From Methylotenera oryzisoli (GTDB lineage Bacteria > Pseudomonadota > Gammaproteobacteria > Burkholderiales > Methylophilaceae), in the NCBI GenBank assembly GCA_945872425.1, contig CAMBZE010000005.1, forward strand, positions 1 through 57,979: a stretch of DNA of 57,979 nucleotides, in the 5' to 3' direction. Below, one piece after another: positions 18,221 through 26,089 of this stretch. Each line of letters opens with the position of its first letter. The stretch's first letter is position 1. The position numbers and the translations under genes were made by a program. The notes under the pieces are model-generated. The model ran no database searches. It was not told the origin of the DNA and was given only the letters and a program-made list of their open reading frames with translations.

Positions 18221-19678
18221 TTATGATTTAGCTATTTTAGCTTTAACTACTTTTTCAGCTTTTGGTTTAACCGCCTTTTTCTTGGCAGCCTTTGCAACTG
18301 CCGGCGTTTCCGCCTTGGCTTCTTCATGCCCAGCAATTTCACCGCTTATTTCATCTGGCGTTTCAGCCAATTTCTGTACACTTGGTTTTACCGTATCGGC
18401 ACTTTCCAGCTTTTCAAACACAGCTGCAAAAAAACCATCGGTATGGTGTAAATGTGGCAGCAATTTCAAATAACTCCCTGTATCAAGGTTAATTTGCTGT
18501 TGCGCTAAAATCTCTGCCGCATTCAATAATTTAAAATCTGCATGGGTGGCTAAAAACTGCTCGGCAATTTGCTCATTCTCATCTTTAAGCAAGCTACAGG
18601 TCGAATAAATCAAGCGTCCGCCAACCTTGGTCAGCTTCGAGGCGCGCGCTAAAATAGCCGATTGCTTGACGGTAAGTTCGGCTAAGTCTTGCGGAGTTTG
18701 GCGCCATTTCAGATCCGGATTGCGGCGCAAGGTTCCTAAACCCGTACAAGGCGCATCCACTAACACGCGGTCAAATTTACCGTTTAGACGTTTGAGTTTA
18801 GGGTCAGTTTCACTGCTAATGACTTGTGCATTCAGGTTACTTAAACCAGAGCGCTTCAGACGCTGTCCTAGACTATGCAGACGTTTTTCTGACACATCAA
18901 ATGCGTATAAACGACCTGTGTTGCGCATAATCGCACCCATGGCCAATGTTTTTCCGCCCGCACCTGCGCAAAAATCTGCCACCATCATGCCGCGTTTAGG
19001 CGCAACTAAATACGCCAATATCTGGCTGCCCTCGTCTTGCACTTCGATCTTGCCTTCGGTAAACAATACATGGCGACTGATGTTTAGACGCAATGGCATA
19101 CGAAGACCGACCGGTGAATACGGTGTGTTGGTAATATTGGTTTCGCCTGATGTATTCTCAGCAATAAACTTTGCCAATACTTCATCGCGCGTACCTTTAA
19201 TGGTATTCACACGTAAATCCAGCGTAGCTGATTCATGCATACTACGTGCGATAGTGAGCGCTTCTTTTTCGCCATATTGTGCGACTAGTTTTTCCCATAA
19301 CCAATCGCGCACATCGGCTTGCACAGCCAGCGGCATATTTTCGGTGGATTTTGCTTTAATGGTATGCGCCCATTCGATTTGCTGCTCATTCAACATGGGT
19401 TCAATTTTTTGGATACTCATCCCCTGTATGCGTAACATCCAAGCTAGCACCAGCTTGCGCGCATCATCAGGGTCATTTTCATCATTGGCCGTAACCGCGC
19501 TTAAAAAGCGCAAACGACGCAAAACACCATAAACACTTTCTGCCACAAAAGCGCGTTCTTTAGTGCCAAGATCACGGTTATTGCGAAAAAATTCACTCAA
19601 TTTAACATCTGCCGGACTATTAAATTCAAGCAGATTGGATAACATTACTGAGGCTTGCCGGATTAGGTTAGGCGTCAT
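18221..19678 (-). CDS. RsmB/NOP family RNA cytosine-C5 methyltransferase
   Basis: A SAM-dependent RNA m5C methyltransferase, probably acting on 16S rRNA. The N-terminal NusB-like helical domain covers about 1-130. The Rossmann core shows MMVADFCAGAGGKTLAMGAI (SAM binding), and both family cysteines are present in VDAPCTGLGTLRRNP and LIYSTCSLLKDENE. At 485 residues it is longer than usual because of a C-terminal tail of about 50 residues rich in Lys and Ala (AVAKAAKKKAVKPKAEK), which probably contacts RNA or the ribosome non-specifically. Two copies of a 13-base motif lie just upstream of the start. Confidence 0.88.
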   Translation of the reverse strand: MTPNLIRQASVMLSNLLEFNSPADVKLSEFFRNNRDLGTKERAFVAESVYGVLRRLRFLSAVTANDENDPDDARKLVLAWMLRIQGMSIQKIEPMLNEQQIEWAHTIKAKSTENMPLAVQADVRDWLWEKLVAQYGEKEALTIARSMHESATLDLRVNTIKGTRDEVLAKFIAENTSGETNITNTPYSPVGLRMPLRLNISRHVLFTEGKIEVQDEGSQILAYLVAPKRGMMVADFCAGAGGKTLAMGAIMRNTGRLYAFDVSEKRLHSLGQRLKRSGLSNLNAQVISSETDPKLKRLNGKFDRVLVDAPCTGLGTLRRNPDLKWRQTPQDLAELTVKQSAILARASKLTKVGGRLIYSTCSLLKDENEQIAEQFLATHADFKLLNAAEILAQQQINLDTGSYLKLLPHLHHTDGFFAAVFEKLESADTVKPSVQKLAETPDEISGEIAGHEEAKAETPAVAKAAKKKAVKPKAEKVVKAKIAKS

Positions 19679-19682
19679 ATTG

Positions 19683-19709
19683 GTTTTCTTTGGTTAGTTT
19701 TCTTTGGTT
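19683..19709. repeat. 13-base tandem repeat upstream of the rRNA methyltransferase gene
   Basis: GTTTTCTTTGGTT occurs twice with one base between. It sits 5 to 31 bases upstream of the start codon at 19678, in the region where the ribosome loads. Probably a simple duplication. Confidence 0.6.
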
Positions 19710-19741
19710 TTTTCAGGAGGATAAAAGTAGAAAGCCTGCAT

Positions 19742-20470
19742 CTACTCCACATATAATTCAATTAAAGTTTGTTCGAGCTTTTGCCCATGATCATCAACCA
19801 TCAAAATGCGCACTGGCACATAATAATACTCAACAGCCAACCAAAGCTCTTTCGTCTCAGTATTGTTTTGCTCAGACGGTGCAAGATGCAGGGTTTTATA
19901 TGACGCACCCGCACTATCAATCATTTCCGGCTCAACATTGATTCTATACTGGTATTGATTGAGCTTTTTACCGGTCGTGAGCGACACTGTAATCGCATCC
20001 TTTAACGGTGCAGGCAAAAACATAAACTGATAGGCATAGCTCGCTAAATCTTGCGTACCTTGCGCAAGGGGTGCTTCTTTCGGTTGACCTTTTACGGTCA
20101 TGATCAAGTTTTGTTTTGCCCAATCAAAATCAGCTGATAATGATCTTTTGGCATTGCTACCCTGATGCAACTCAAACCGAGTTGGCTTTAATCCTTGTGC
20201 TGTCACGTCGCCAACACTAGTTAATTGACGCTCACCAAACAAGGCGTAAACACCAACCCCCTTGGTAATACTCTCGATCTTGTAAACATTCTCAGTCGCC
20301 ACAAACAGCTCATGTACTTTAGCAAATGGCTGTCCATTTTTGGTCACTTCATAGGCGGCCTGAATGCGTTTAGGTAAAGTGTTTTTAGATATTACGGTTT
20401 GTTGCGCGGATGCAATTAAGCTTATCGATAAGAAAAACAAAAAACTCAGTATTTTGATGTGATTAAACAC
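19742..20470 (-). CDS. DUF3108 domain-containing exported protein
   Basis: A 242-residue secreted protein. I place the start at the GTG at 20470 (MFNHIKILSF), because an AAGGAG ribosome binding site lies five bases ahead of it; the longer reading frame from 20491 has none. The signal peptide has a hydrophobic core ILSFLFFLSISLIASA and is followed by a beta-rich mature part typical of DUF3108. Motifs include AAYEVTKNGQPFAKVHELF and VGVYALFGERQLTSVGD. The function is unknown; family members are periplasmic or outer-membrane associated. It lies between purM and the rRNA methyltransferase, a recurrent neighbourhood in betaproteobacteria. Confidence 0.8.
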   Translation of the reverse strand: MFNHIKILSFLFFLSISLIASAQQTVISKNTLPKRIQAAYEVTKNGQPFAKVHELFVATENVYKIESITKGVGVYALFGERQLTSVGDVTAQGLKPTRFELHQGSNAKRSLSADFDWAKQNLIMTVKGQPKEAPLAQGTQDLASYAYQFMFLPAPLKDAITVSLTTGKKLNQYQYRINVEPEMIDSAGASYKTLHLAPSEQNNTETKELWLAVEYYYVPVRILMVDDHGQKLEQTLIELYVE

Positions 20471-20540
20471 TGAAACTCCTTTAGTTAACACACATCACGC
20501 TCAACGCACCAAACTAACTTTCGTTACCAAAGTAAGTCTA

Positions 20541-21590
20541 CTAAATAACGATGGTTGCTGCCTCACCCTCGTTTTGTGTACGAATTAAGCCTATTTCAAA
20601 CACTGTTTCGCCAGATGCTTCTAACAACGCTTTAGCAGCCACAGTATGTTCTTTTGCCACGATAATCGCCATACCAATACCGCAGTTAAAGGTTTTATAC
20701 ATCTCAGAAGGCACAATGTTGCCCTGTGCTTGCAACCATTGAAACAATGGCGGTAATTGCCAACCAGAGGCTTTAATTTCTGCCGTTAAGCCTTCTGGTA
20801 GTACACGTGGAATATTCTCGGTAATGCCGCCACCGGTGATATGCGCCATGCCTTTTACGGGCAATGTTTCAATCAACTTCAAAACTGATTTCACATAAAG
20901 TTTTGTTGGCGCCATCACTACATCTTTAAATCTTCTGCCGTGAAAGTCCGATTCAAAATCAATGCCTGATTTTTCAATCAATTTACGAATCAGCGAATAG
21001 CCGTTTGAATGTGCGCCGCTTGAAGCCAAGCCCAGCACAACATCACCGACTGCAATCGTTGACCCGTTAATAATTTCGGCTTTATCCACACAACCCACGG
21101 CAAAGCCTGCAAGGTCATACTCACCCGCAGGGTACATGCCTGGCATTTCAGCTGTTTCACCACCTACCAACGCACAACCAGACTGCTCGCAACCTTCAGC
21201 AATGCCTTTAATCACTTGAGCCGCAACGCCAACTTCCAGCTTGCCGCAAGCAAAGTAATCCAGGAAAAATAACGGCTCAGCACCTTGAACCAGAATGTCA
21301 TTCACACTCATGGCGACCAAATCGATGCCTACTGTGTCGTGCTTATTTAACTCAAAAGCCAATTTGAGCTTGGTGCCTACGCCATCCGTACCAGAAACCA
21401 GAATTGGCTCTTTGAATCTTTTTGGCACCGCGAACAGCGAACCAAAACCACCAATACCGCCCAATACTTCCGGGCGCATGGTGCGCTTTGCAAACGGCTT
21501 TATCTGCTCAACCAAGGCATCGCCCGCTTCAATATCTACCCCTGCATCGCGGTAGCTAATAGAGGTTTTATCTGAATCATTGGCGCTCAA
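20541..21590 (-). CDS. purM: Phosphoribosylformylglycinamidine cyclo-ligase
   Basis: The fifth step of de novo purine synthesis, making aminoimidazole ribonucleotide with ATP. The protein of 349 residues shows [20 protein letters not shown] at the N-terminus, the ATP-binding [43 protein letters not shown] and the late [16 protein letters not shown]. The reading frame starts at a TTG (LSAND read as MSAND), which aligns with known PurM N-termini, and no nearby ATG does. It is divergent from hda across a repeat-rich gap. Confidence 0.95.
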   Translation of the reverse strand: MSANDSDKTSISYRDAGVDIEAGDALVEQIKPFAKRTMRPEVLGGIGGFGSLFAVPKRFKEPILVSGTDGVGTKLKLAFELNKHDTVGIDLVAMSVNDILVQGAEPLFFLDYFACGKLEVGVAAQVIKGIAEGCEQSGCALVGGETAEMPGMYPAGEYDLAGFAVGCVDKAEIINGSTIAVGDVVLGLASSGAHSNGYSLIRKLIEKSGIDFESDFHGRRFKDVVMAPTKLYVKSVLKLIETLPVKGMAHITGGGITENIPRVLPEGLTAEIKASGWQLPPLFQWLQAQGNIVPSEMYKTFNCGIGMAIIVAKEHTVAAKALLEASGETVFEIGLIRTQNEGEAATIVI

Positions 21591-21604
21591 GGGGGTTCTC
21601 GCTT

Positions 21605-21634
21605 TCTACAAAAAGTGTGTTCTATCGTTATAAT
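21605..21634 (+). promoter_or_regulatory. Candidate promoter for hda
   Basis: TCTACA and a perfect TATAAT are separated by 18 bases. Transcription would start near 21641, giving a leader of about 80 bases that contains the whole repeat array before hda. Confidence 0.45.
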
Positions 21635-21639
21635 GCCAT

Positions 21640-21702
21640 TTTAACCGAAATGCCGGTTTAACCGAAATGTTGGTTTAACCAACATCTTAGGTAAACCGAA
21701 AT
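21640..21702. repeat. 17-base tandem repeat with inverted repeat in the purM-hda gap
   Basis: Two nearly identical 17-base units, TTTAACCGAAATGCCGG and TTTAACCGAAATGTTGG, are followed by a diverged third unit and a fourth partial one (TAAACCGAAAT). Within it ATGTTGGTTTAACCAACAT (21667-21685) is a perfect inverted repeat of nine bases around one central T. It could be an operator or, as RNA, a seven-pair hairpin with a UUUAA loop. Confidence 0.75.
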
Positions 21703-21722
21703 TTTTACTCGGATAGCAACAC

Positions 21723-22346
21723 TTGAAACAACTGCTTTTAGACATTCAGCCACCCGCCCCGCAAACGCTCACCAACTTTATTGTAGGTCGTAATGCGGAA
21801 GCACTGCACAGCTTGGAACTCGCGTTAGGCGGCGCAGAAGAAGCAAGATTTATCTACTTATGGGGCGCAGAAGGCAGTGGCAAAAGCCATCTGCTGCAAG
21901 CTTGCAAACGTAAGGCAGCAGAAATCAGCCTGCCACTTTTAATTGCTGACAATGTGAACACCTTAGATGAAGTGGCGCAAATTGCTCTGTTTGACCAATT
22001 TAACCAGCTACGCGCATCTAGTGGCATACTCATTACCAGTGGCATTGCCGCACCCACACAGATGTGCTTGCGCAATGACTTGGCAACAAGGCTCGCCTGG
22101 GGGTTGGTGTATCAACTCCACCCGCTCACCGACGACGAAAAAGCCCAGGCACTAAAAACCCACGCCAAAGAACGCGGCATGAAGCTACCCGATGAAGTGA
22201 TTACTTACTGCCTGCGTTATCTGCGCCGTGACTTACCCACACTCATGGCGGTGTTGGATGCACTGGATGAATGGTCACTAACCGAGAAAAAACCGGTGAC
22301 GGTGCCGATGTTAAAGAAACTGCTGCAGTTAAATTTGGATATTTAA
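21723..22346 (+). CDS. hda: DnaA regulatory inactivator Hda
   Basis: A small AAA+ protein that, with the DNA-loaded sliding clamp, promotes hydrolysis of DnaA-bound ATP and so prevents re-initiation of replication. The 207 residues contain a Walker A-like GAEGSGKSHLLQA and sensor regions (ITSGIAAPTQM, LRNDLATRLAWGLVYQL). The start is TTG; it is favoured because the clamp-binding motif QLLLDI, which belongs at the extreme N-terminus in Hda, follows two codons later. The ribosome binding site is poor and the likely leader contains inverted repeats, so translation may be held low. Confidence 0.93.
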   Translation: MKQLLLDIQPPAPQTLTNFIVGRNAEALHSLELALGGAEEARFIYLWGAEGSGKSHLLQACKRKAAEISLPLLIADNVNTLDEVAQIALFDQFNQLRASSGILITSGIAAPTQMCLRNDLATRLAWGLVYQLHPLTDDEKAQALKTHAKERGMKLPDEVITYCLRYLRRDLPTLMAVLDALDEWSLTEKKPVTVPMLKKLLQLNLDI

Positions 22347-22411
22347 GCTGTAAAATCACACCATTGGCAGATAAATACTCCCCTAAAGTGAATCCATTAA
22401 AGTGAAGCCCC

Positions 22412-24046
22412 ATGCTACGTATTACCGAAATCAAACTCCCTATCGAGAACGCGCAATCCCTCACTCATCAAGCGGATGAAATTAAAACCGCACTTTTGAA
22501 GCGGCTGGAAATTCCCGAAAGTGATTTGATTCACTTTGACATCTTTAAACGTGGCGTGGATGCACGAAAATCACATGCCATTTTGTATGTGTATAACTTG
22601 GATGTGGAAGTAAAAAACGAGGCAAAAATTTTAGCCAAGTTTAAAAAAGACCCGCATATCAAACCAGCGCCGGATACTAGCTATCACTTTGTAGCAAAAA
22701 ATGTTGATTCCAGCAAACCACGACCCATCGTCGTCGGTTTCGGCCCCGCCGGCATTTTTGCAGCACTCGTTTTAGCGCAATCCGGCCTCAAACCCATCGT
22801 ATTAGAGCGCGGCAAAGCAGTACGTGAACGCACGCAGGATACTTGGGGCTTGTGGCGTAAAAATATTCTTAACCCGGAATCTAACGTACAGTTTGGCGAA
22901 GGCGGAGCAGGGACATTCTCTGACGGTAAGCTGTATAGCCAGATTAAAGACCCCAAGCACTACGGTCGCAAAGTGATCCAGGAATTTGTAAAAGCCGGTG
23001 CGCCTGAGGAAATCATGTATGTCAGCCACCCGCACATCGGCACGTTTCGATTGGTCGGTATGGTAGAAGAAATGCGCAAAACCATTATCGAGCTAGGGGG
23101 TGAGATACGTTTTGAGTCACGTGTTGAGGATATTGAAATTGAGAATAACGCTGTACAGAGTGTGCTGTTACAAACAGGCGAGCGTATTGCCACTAACCAC
23201 CTGGTTTTAGCGGTTGGTCATAGTGCGCGCGACACGTTTGAAATGATTTACCGGCGCGGTGTTTATGTAGAAGCCAAACCGTTCTCCATCGGCTTCCGCA
23301 TTGAGCATCCGCAGTCTCTTATTGATAGAGCCAGATACGGCAAGAGCTATAGCGAGGACTTACTTTCAAAACTGGGGGCGGCTGATTACAAGCTGGTGCA
23401 TCACGCCAAAAACGGGCGCTCGGTTTACAGCTTCTGCATGTGCCCCGGCGGCATGGTGGTAGCGGCAGCCTCTGAACCCAACCACGTAGTGACTAACGGC
23501 ATGAGCCAATACAGCCGCAACGAGCGCAATGCCAATGCCGGTATTGTAGTAGGCATTACTCCTGAAGTGGATTACCCGGATAATCCACTCGCTGGCATGG
23601 AATTACAGCGCCAGCTTGAAGGCAATGCCTTCGTGCTCGGTGGCAGCAATTACAATGCGCCCGGGCAGTTAATCGGCGACTTTTTAGCCAATAAACCTTC
23701 TACCAAACTTGGCGGAGTGATGCCTTCATACAAACCGGGCGTGCATCTTACCAACCTAGACACTGCTTTACCTGAATATGCCATTAGCGCTATCCGCGAG
23801 GCGATCCCCGAATTTGCCAAGCAGGTTAAAGGTTTTGATTTAGCTGATGCTGTACTCACTGGCGTAGAAACGCGCACCTCGTCACCAATTAGAATCAAGC
23901 GCGATGATGACACGCTACAAAGTATTAACACTAAAGGTTTATACCCTTGCGGCGAAGGCGCCGGCTATGCGGGAGGTATTTTATCAGCTGGGGTTGATGG
24001 CATTAAGGTGGCGGAAGCGGTGGCTTTAAGTATCGCTAATGATTAA
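22412..24046 (+). CDS. FAD-dependent oxidoreductase of the COG2509 type
   Basis: A conserved flavoprotein of 544 residues with no assigned reaction. An N-terminal domain of about 95 residues (LPIENAQSLTHQADEIKTAL) precedes the FAD-binding fold, whose GxGxxG motif reads VVGFGPAGIFAALVLAQSGL, followed by VLERGKAVRERTQDTW. FGEGGAGTFSDGKLYSQIKD is a hallmark of the family. A second dinucleotide motif and the C-terminal GLYPCGEGAGYAGGILSAGVDG close the fold. It follows hda after 65 bases. Family recognition is firm, but the substrate is unknown. Confidence 0.85.
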   Translation: MLRITEIKLPIENAQSLTHQADEIKTALLKRLEIPESDLIHFDIFKRGVDARKSHAILYVYNLDVEVKNEAKILAKFKKDPHIKPAPDTSYHFVAKNVDSSKPRPIVVGFGPAGIFAALVLAQSGLKPIVLERGKAVRERTQDTWGLWRKNILNPESNVQFGEGGAGTFSDGKLYSQIKDPKHYGRKVIQEFVKAGAPEEIMYVSHPHIGTFRLVGMVEEMRKTIIELGGEIRFESRVEDIEIENNAVQSVLLQTGERIATNHLVLAVGHSARDTFEMIYRRGVYVEAKPFSIGFRIEHPQSLIDRARYGKSYSEDLLSKLGAADYKLVHHAKNGRSVYSFCMCPGGMVVAAASEPNHVVTNGMSQYSRNERNANAGIVVGITPEVDYPDNPLAGMELQRQLEGNAFVLGGSNYNAPGQLIGDFLANKPSTKLGGVMPSYKPGVHLTNLDTALPEYAISAIREAIPEFAKQVKGFDLADAVLTGVETRTSSPIRIKRDDDTLQSINTKGLYPCGEGAGYAGGILSAGVDGIKVAEAVALSIAND

Positions 24047-24116
24047 AACATTCACACAAGCACTCAGATTTTAAGCGTATAGTCATGCCACTATCGCAAC
24101 TATTAAGGAAAGAGTC

Positions 24117-24311
24117 ATGAAAGCAAATATTGGTAGAATTGATCGTGTACTACGTATCGTTGCTGGGTTAGCTTTAATCGCCTGGGTATTATTCGCTAGC
24201 GGACCGCTATGGGCATGGATTGGTGTTTTACCCCTTGCAACCGGTTTAATGAACTTTTGCCCTGCTTATAGTATTTTTGGCACTGGCTCCTGCAAGTGCA
24301 AAACTAAGTAA
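24117..24311 (+). CDS. DUF2892 (YgaP-like) small membrane protein
   Basis: A 64-residue protein with two membrane helices (about 10-27 and 31-46) and the family start MKANIGRIDRVLRIVAGLAL. The conserved NFCPAYSIFG follows the second helix, and the tail GSCKCKTK has two cysteines. In other bacteria this domain is found alone or fused to a rhodanese. An AAGGAAAG ribosome binding site precedes the ATG. It is probably a separate small transcript, closed by a strong hairpin downstream. The function is unknown. Confidence 0.8.
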   Translation: MKANIGRIDRVLRIVAGLALIAWVLFASGPLWAWIGVLPLATGLMNFCPAYSIFGTGSCKCKTK

Positions 24312-24325
24312 TAACGAAAATTTGA

Positions 24326-24353
24326 CGGTGAACAATTCCTGCCTTGTTCACCG
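24326..24353 (+). terminator. Strong hairpin after the DUF2892 gene
   Basis: CGGTGAACAA and TTGTTCACCG form a perfect 10-bp stem with an 8-base loop, starting 14 bases after the stop codon. No long T run follows, so it may be a terminator or an mRNA-stabilising hairpin. Confidence 0.6.
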
Positions 24354-24376
24354 CAAAGTTACTTGAACACTACTGT

Positions 24377-24598
24377 CTAATCAAATGCACCTAGTGATGC
24401 AGCGAGCACAATAGGCTCTCTGAGCATTTGCAAATACGTTTGAAGCTGGGTTTTGATAGCGGTATCTAATGCCCTGCTGAGTTGTTTACACCAGACGCAT
24501 TTGATTTTAGGCAGCATCATGCTGCACTTTTTGCACTTCAACCTTGAAACCGCCCTATTATTAATCTGCACCCCAAGCTTTTGGCTTGGGGTTAGCAA
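24377..24598 (-). CDS. Doubtful small ORF with paired CxxC motifs
   Basis: A 73-codon frame. It contains two CxxC pairs eight residues apart (LKCKKCSMMLPKIKCVWC), which would suit a small zinc knuckle, followed by a probable helix (TAIKTQLQTYLQMLREP). The only upstream start is a TTG inside the ahpC hairpin. An internal TTG before KCKKC has an AGGGCGG sequence about ten bases ahead, giving a protein of roughly 54 residues. I do not recognise the family. The cysteine pattern is the sole argument for a real gene. Confidence 0.25.
   Translation of the reverse strand: MLTPSQKLGVQINNRAVSRLKCKKCSMMLPKIKCVWCKQLSRALDTAIKTQLQTYLQMLREPIVLAASLGAFD
24571..24591 (-). terminator. Candidate terminator after ahpC
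   Basis: CCCCAAGC and GCTTGGGG form a GC-rich 8-bp stem around a 5-base loop, 27 bases after the ahpC stop. No T run follows on the minus strand, so intrinsic termination is not certain. Confidence 0.5.
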
Positions 24599-24617
24599 TA
24601 CAAGGCGTTAACCTGAA

Positions 24618-25181
24618 TTAGATTTTGCCTACTAAATCTAGTGATGGCGCTAATGTTTCGCCACCTGGTGTCCAGGCTGCCGGGCAAACCTCACCGTCGT
24701 GCGTCGCTACATATTGTGCGGCTTGCGCTTTGCGAATCAGATCTTTAGCCGAACGGCCAATACCCAAATCATTCACCTCGAGCGCTTTAATAATGCCCTC
24801 AGGGTTGATTAAAAATGTACCGCGCAGTGCAAGGCCTTCTTCTTCAATCATCACGCCAAAATTGCGAGTGATCGTCCCCGTTGGGTCGCCAATCATTGGG
24901 TATTGAATTTTTTTGATGGTGTCAGATGCATCAGCCCAAGCTTTATGCGTAAAGTGTGTGTCTGTTGAAACTGCATAAATCTCAACGCCTAGTTTTTTGA
25001 ACTCAGCATAATGATCGGCCAAGTCACCCAGCTCGGTTGGGCACACAAAGGTAAAGTCCGCTGGGTAAAATACAACGGCAGACCATTTGCCTTTTAGACT
25101 AGCTTCTGTCACTTCAACAAACTGACCATTGTGGTAAGCCTGTGCTTTAAAAGGTTTAATTTCGGTATTGACTAATGACAT
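24618..25181 (-). CDS. ahpC: Alkyl hydroperoxide reductase subunit C (typical 2-Cys peroxiredoxin)
   Basis: Reduces hydrogen peroxide and organic hydroperoxides in the cytosol. The 187 residues carry the peroxidatic Cys in [17 protein letters not shown] and the resolving Cys in [33 protein letters not shown] is also typical, and the C-terminal segment of sensitive 2-Cys peroxiredoxins is present. No ahpF is next to it, so the electron donor is encoded elsewhere or is a thioredoxin-type system. The upstream region has a candidate promoter and an OxyR-like double site. The ATG is preceded by an AAAGGAAA ribosome binding site. Confidence 0.95.
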   Translation of the reverse strand: MSLVNTEIKPFKAQAYHNGQFVEVTEASLKGKWSAVVFYPADFTFVCPTELGDLADHYAEFKKLGVEIYAVSTDTHFTHKAWADASDTIKKIQYPMIGDPTGTITRNFGVMIEEEGLALRGTFLINPEGIIKALEVNDLGIGRSAKDLIRKAQAAQYVATHDGEVCPAAWTPGGETLAPSLDLVGKI

Positions 25182-25243
25182 CGTGTTTTCCTTTATTGAT
25201 TAAAAAATTACTGTTGTTAAAAAGCTAACCATTCAAGTTCTGA

Positions 25244-25273
25244 ATTATAGTGATGGTATTTATATAAATCCAA
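25244..25273 (-). promoter_or_regulatory. Candidate ahpC promoter
   Basis: TTGGAT and a perfect TATAAT are 18 bases apart on the minus strand, about 60 bases before the ahpC start codon. Confidence 0.5.
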
Positions 25274-25309
25274 TATATCATTTTTATAGTTATCATAAGT
25301 TAAACTTAT
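25273..25309 (-). promoter_or_regulatory. OxyR-like operator upstream of ahpC
   Basis: On the minus strand ATAAGTTTAACTTAT is a perfect 7+1+7 inverted repeat. Seven bases further a second 15-mer, ATAAAAATGATATAT, abuts the -35 element. Against the enterobacterial OxyR pattern (two ATAGnTnnnAnCTAT units seven bases apart) the first unit matches eight of ten fixed positions and the second seven. The placement directly upstream of the -35 fits activation by OxyR. The region is AT-rich, so chance matching must be considered. Confidence 0.45.
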
Positions 25310-25318
25310 TACAATTCT

Positions 25319-25663
25319 TTATGCCTCTGTTACTACTATTTCCTGCACTGCGCTCGCGCCTAAATTATCATGCCAAGTGACCTCAATAACATCACCCACT
25401 TTTGCGCCTTTGAGCCTGAAAGTGAGGTATGGATTTTTGGAAATTCCGGTTCCCCATTGCGCCTCCAGTACGGTCTTGCCATTTAAGGTGGCGGCAAGCA
25501 ACTGCACAAAATGCGCCGGAATTAACTGATTAAAGTCATCTTTTCTGCGGCCGGTTTCCATCGGGTGGCTCATCAACACTTTGACTTCCACAAAGTCGCC
25601 CTTTAATTGAGCGCGCATCTTCATATTGTCTGCACCAAGTTTTGCCATATCAACCACATCCAT
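25319..25663 (-). CDS. soxZ: Sulfur carrier complex subunit SoxZ
   Basis: SoxZ pairs with SoxY in the periplasm to carry sulfur intermediates during thiosulfate oxidation. The 114 residues have the immunoglobulin-like family pattern: MKMRAQLKGDFVEVKVLMSH, METGRRKDDFNQLIPAHFVQ and FRLKGAKVGDVIEVTWHDN. There is no signal peptide, as usual: SoxZ is exported with SoxY. It overlaps the soxY end by 14 bases. No soxA, soxX, soxB or soxC is in the window, so a full Sox pathway is not shown. Confidence 0.92.
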   Translation of the reverse strand: MDVVDMAKLGADNMKMRAQLKGDFVEVKVLMSHPMETGRRKDDFNQLIPAHFVQLLAATLNGKTVLEAQWGTGISKNPYLTFRLKGAKVGDVIEVTWHDNLGASAVQEIVVTEA

Positions 25664-26084
25664 TTTCTAGGACAACGACATTTTTTGCATGGGTGAAATA
25701 TTGATGCCCCACCTTAACCACCACTTTAATATCTGAAGTTTCAGCCATCTTAATACGCGTCACCACATAAGGCTCTGCGCCATGACTAAACATGAAGTTC
25801 GCTATCAATGGCGTTGGATTCTTCTCCACCAATATCGCAATGGCTTCCGTGTCAGGGATATTGCTTTTCACTTCCACCTGCACAATCGCACCATTTTCTG
25901 CACGATCAGGCGCGATAATTTCAATGTCTTCGCTTGGAATTTCCGTATCAATATTTAAGTGTTTGCTGGCATCATTTAATTGCACAGATTCAAATGCCGC
26001 TTTGTTCCATAGCGCTGCTAAGGCTTTAATCGGCACCAATGCAATCATGGTGAGCATGCCCAATAAAAAATCTCTACGTTGCAT
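25650..26084 (-). CDS. soxY: Thiosulfate oxidation carrier protein SoxY
   Basis: The sulfur-carrying partner of SoxZ. It starts MQRRDFLLGM, a twin-arginine export signal with hydrophobic segment MLTMIALVPIKALA. The mature protein matches SoxY (PSEDIEIIAPDRAENGAIVQ, then KNPTPLIANFMFSHGAEPYV). The C-terminal swinging arm, which carries the sulfur-binding Cys, reads ENGCG; most SoxY proteins end GGCGG or GGCG. I chose the ATG rather than the GTG one codon upstream. The gene starts five bases after the stop of the BepA-like protease, so the three genes form one operon. Confidence 0.9.
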   Translation of the reverse strand: MQRRDFLLGMLTMIALVPIKALAALWNKAAFESVQLNDASKHLNIDTEIPSEDIEIIAPDRAENGAIVQVEVKSNIPDTEAIAILVEKNPTPLIANFMFSHGAEPYVVTRIKMAETSDIKVVVKVGHQYFTHAKNVVVLENGCG

Positions 26085-26089
26085 CACAT

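Larger units (their letters stand above)
24312..24617. other. 306-base region between the DUF2892 gene and ahpC
   Basis: No clear gene. It holds the strong hairpin after the DUF2892 gene, a second hairpin next to the end of ahpC, and between them one open frame on the minus strand with a cysteine pattern that may or may not be expressed. Confidence 0.6.

Noticed and set aside
18627-19532. Plus-strand 301-codon open frame
   Set aside because: Fully antisense to the rRNA methyltransferase gene, whose catalytic motifs are intact; low-information sequence.
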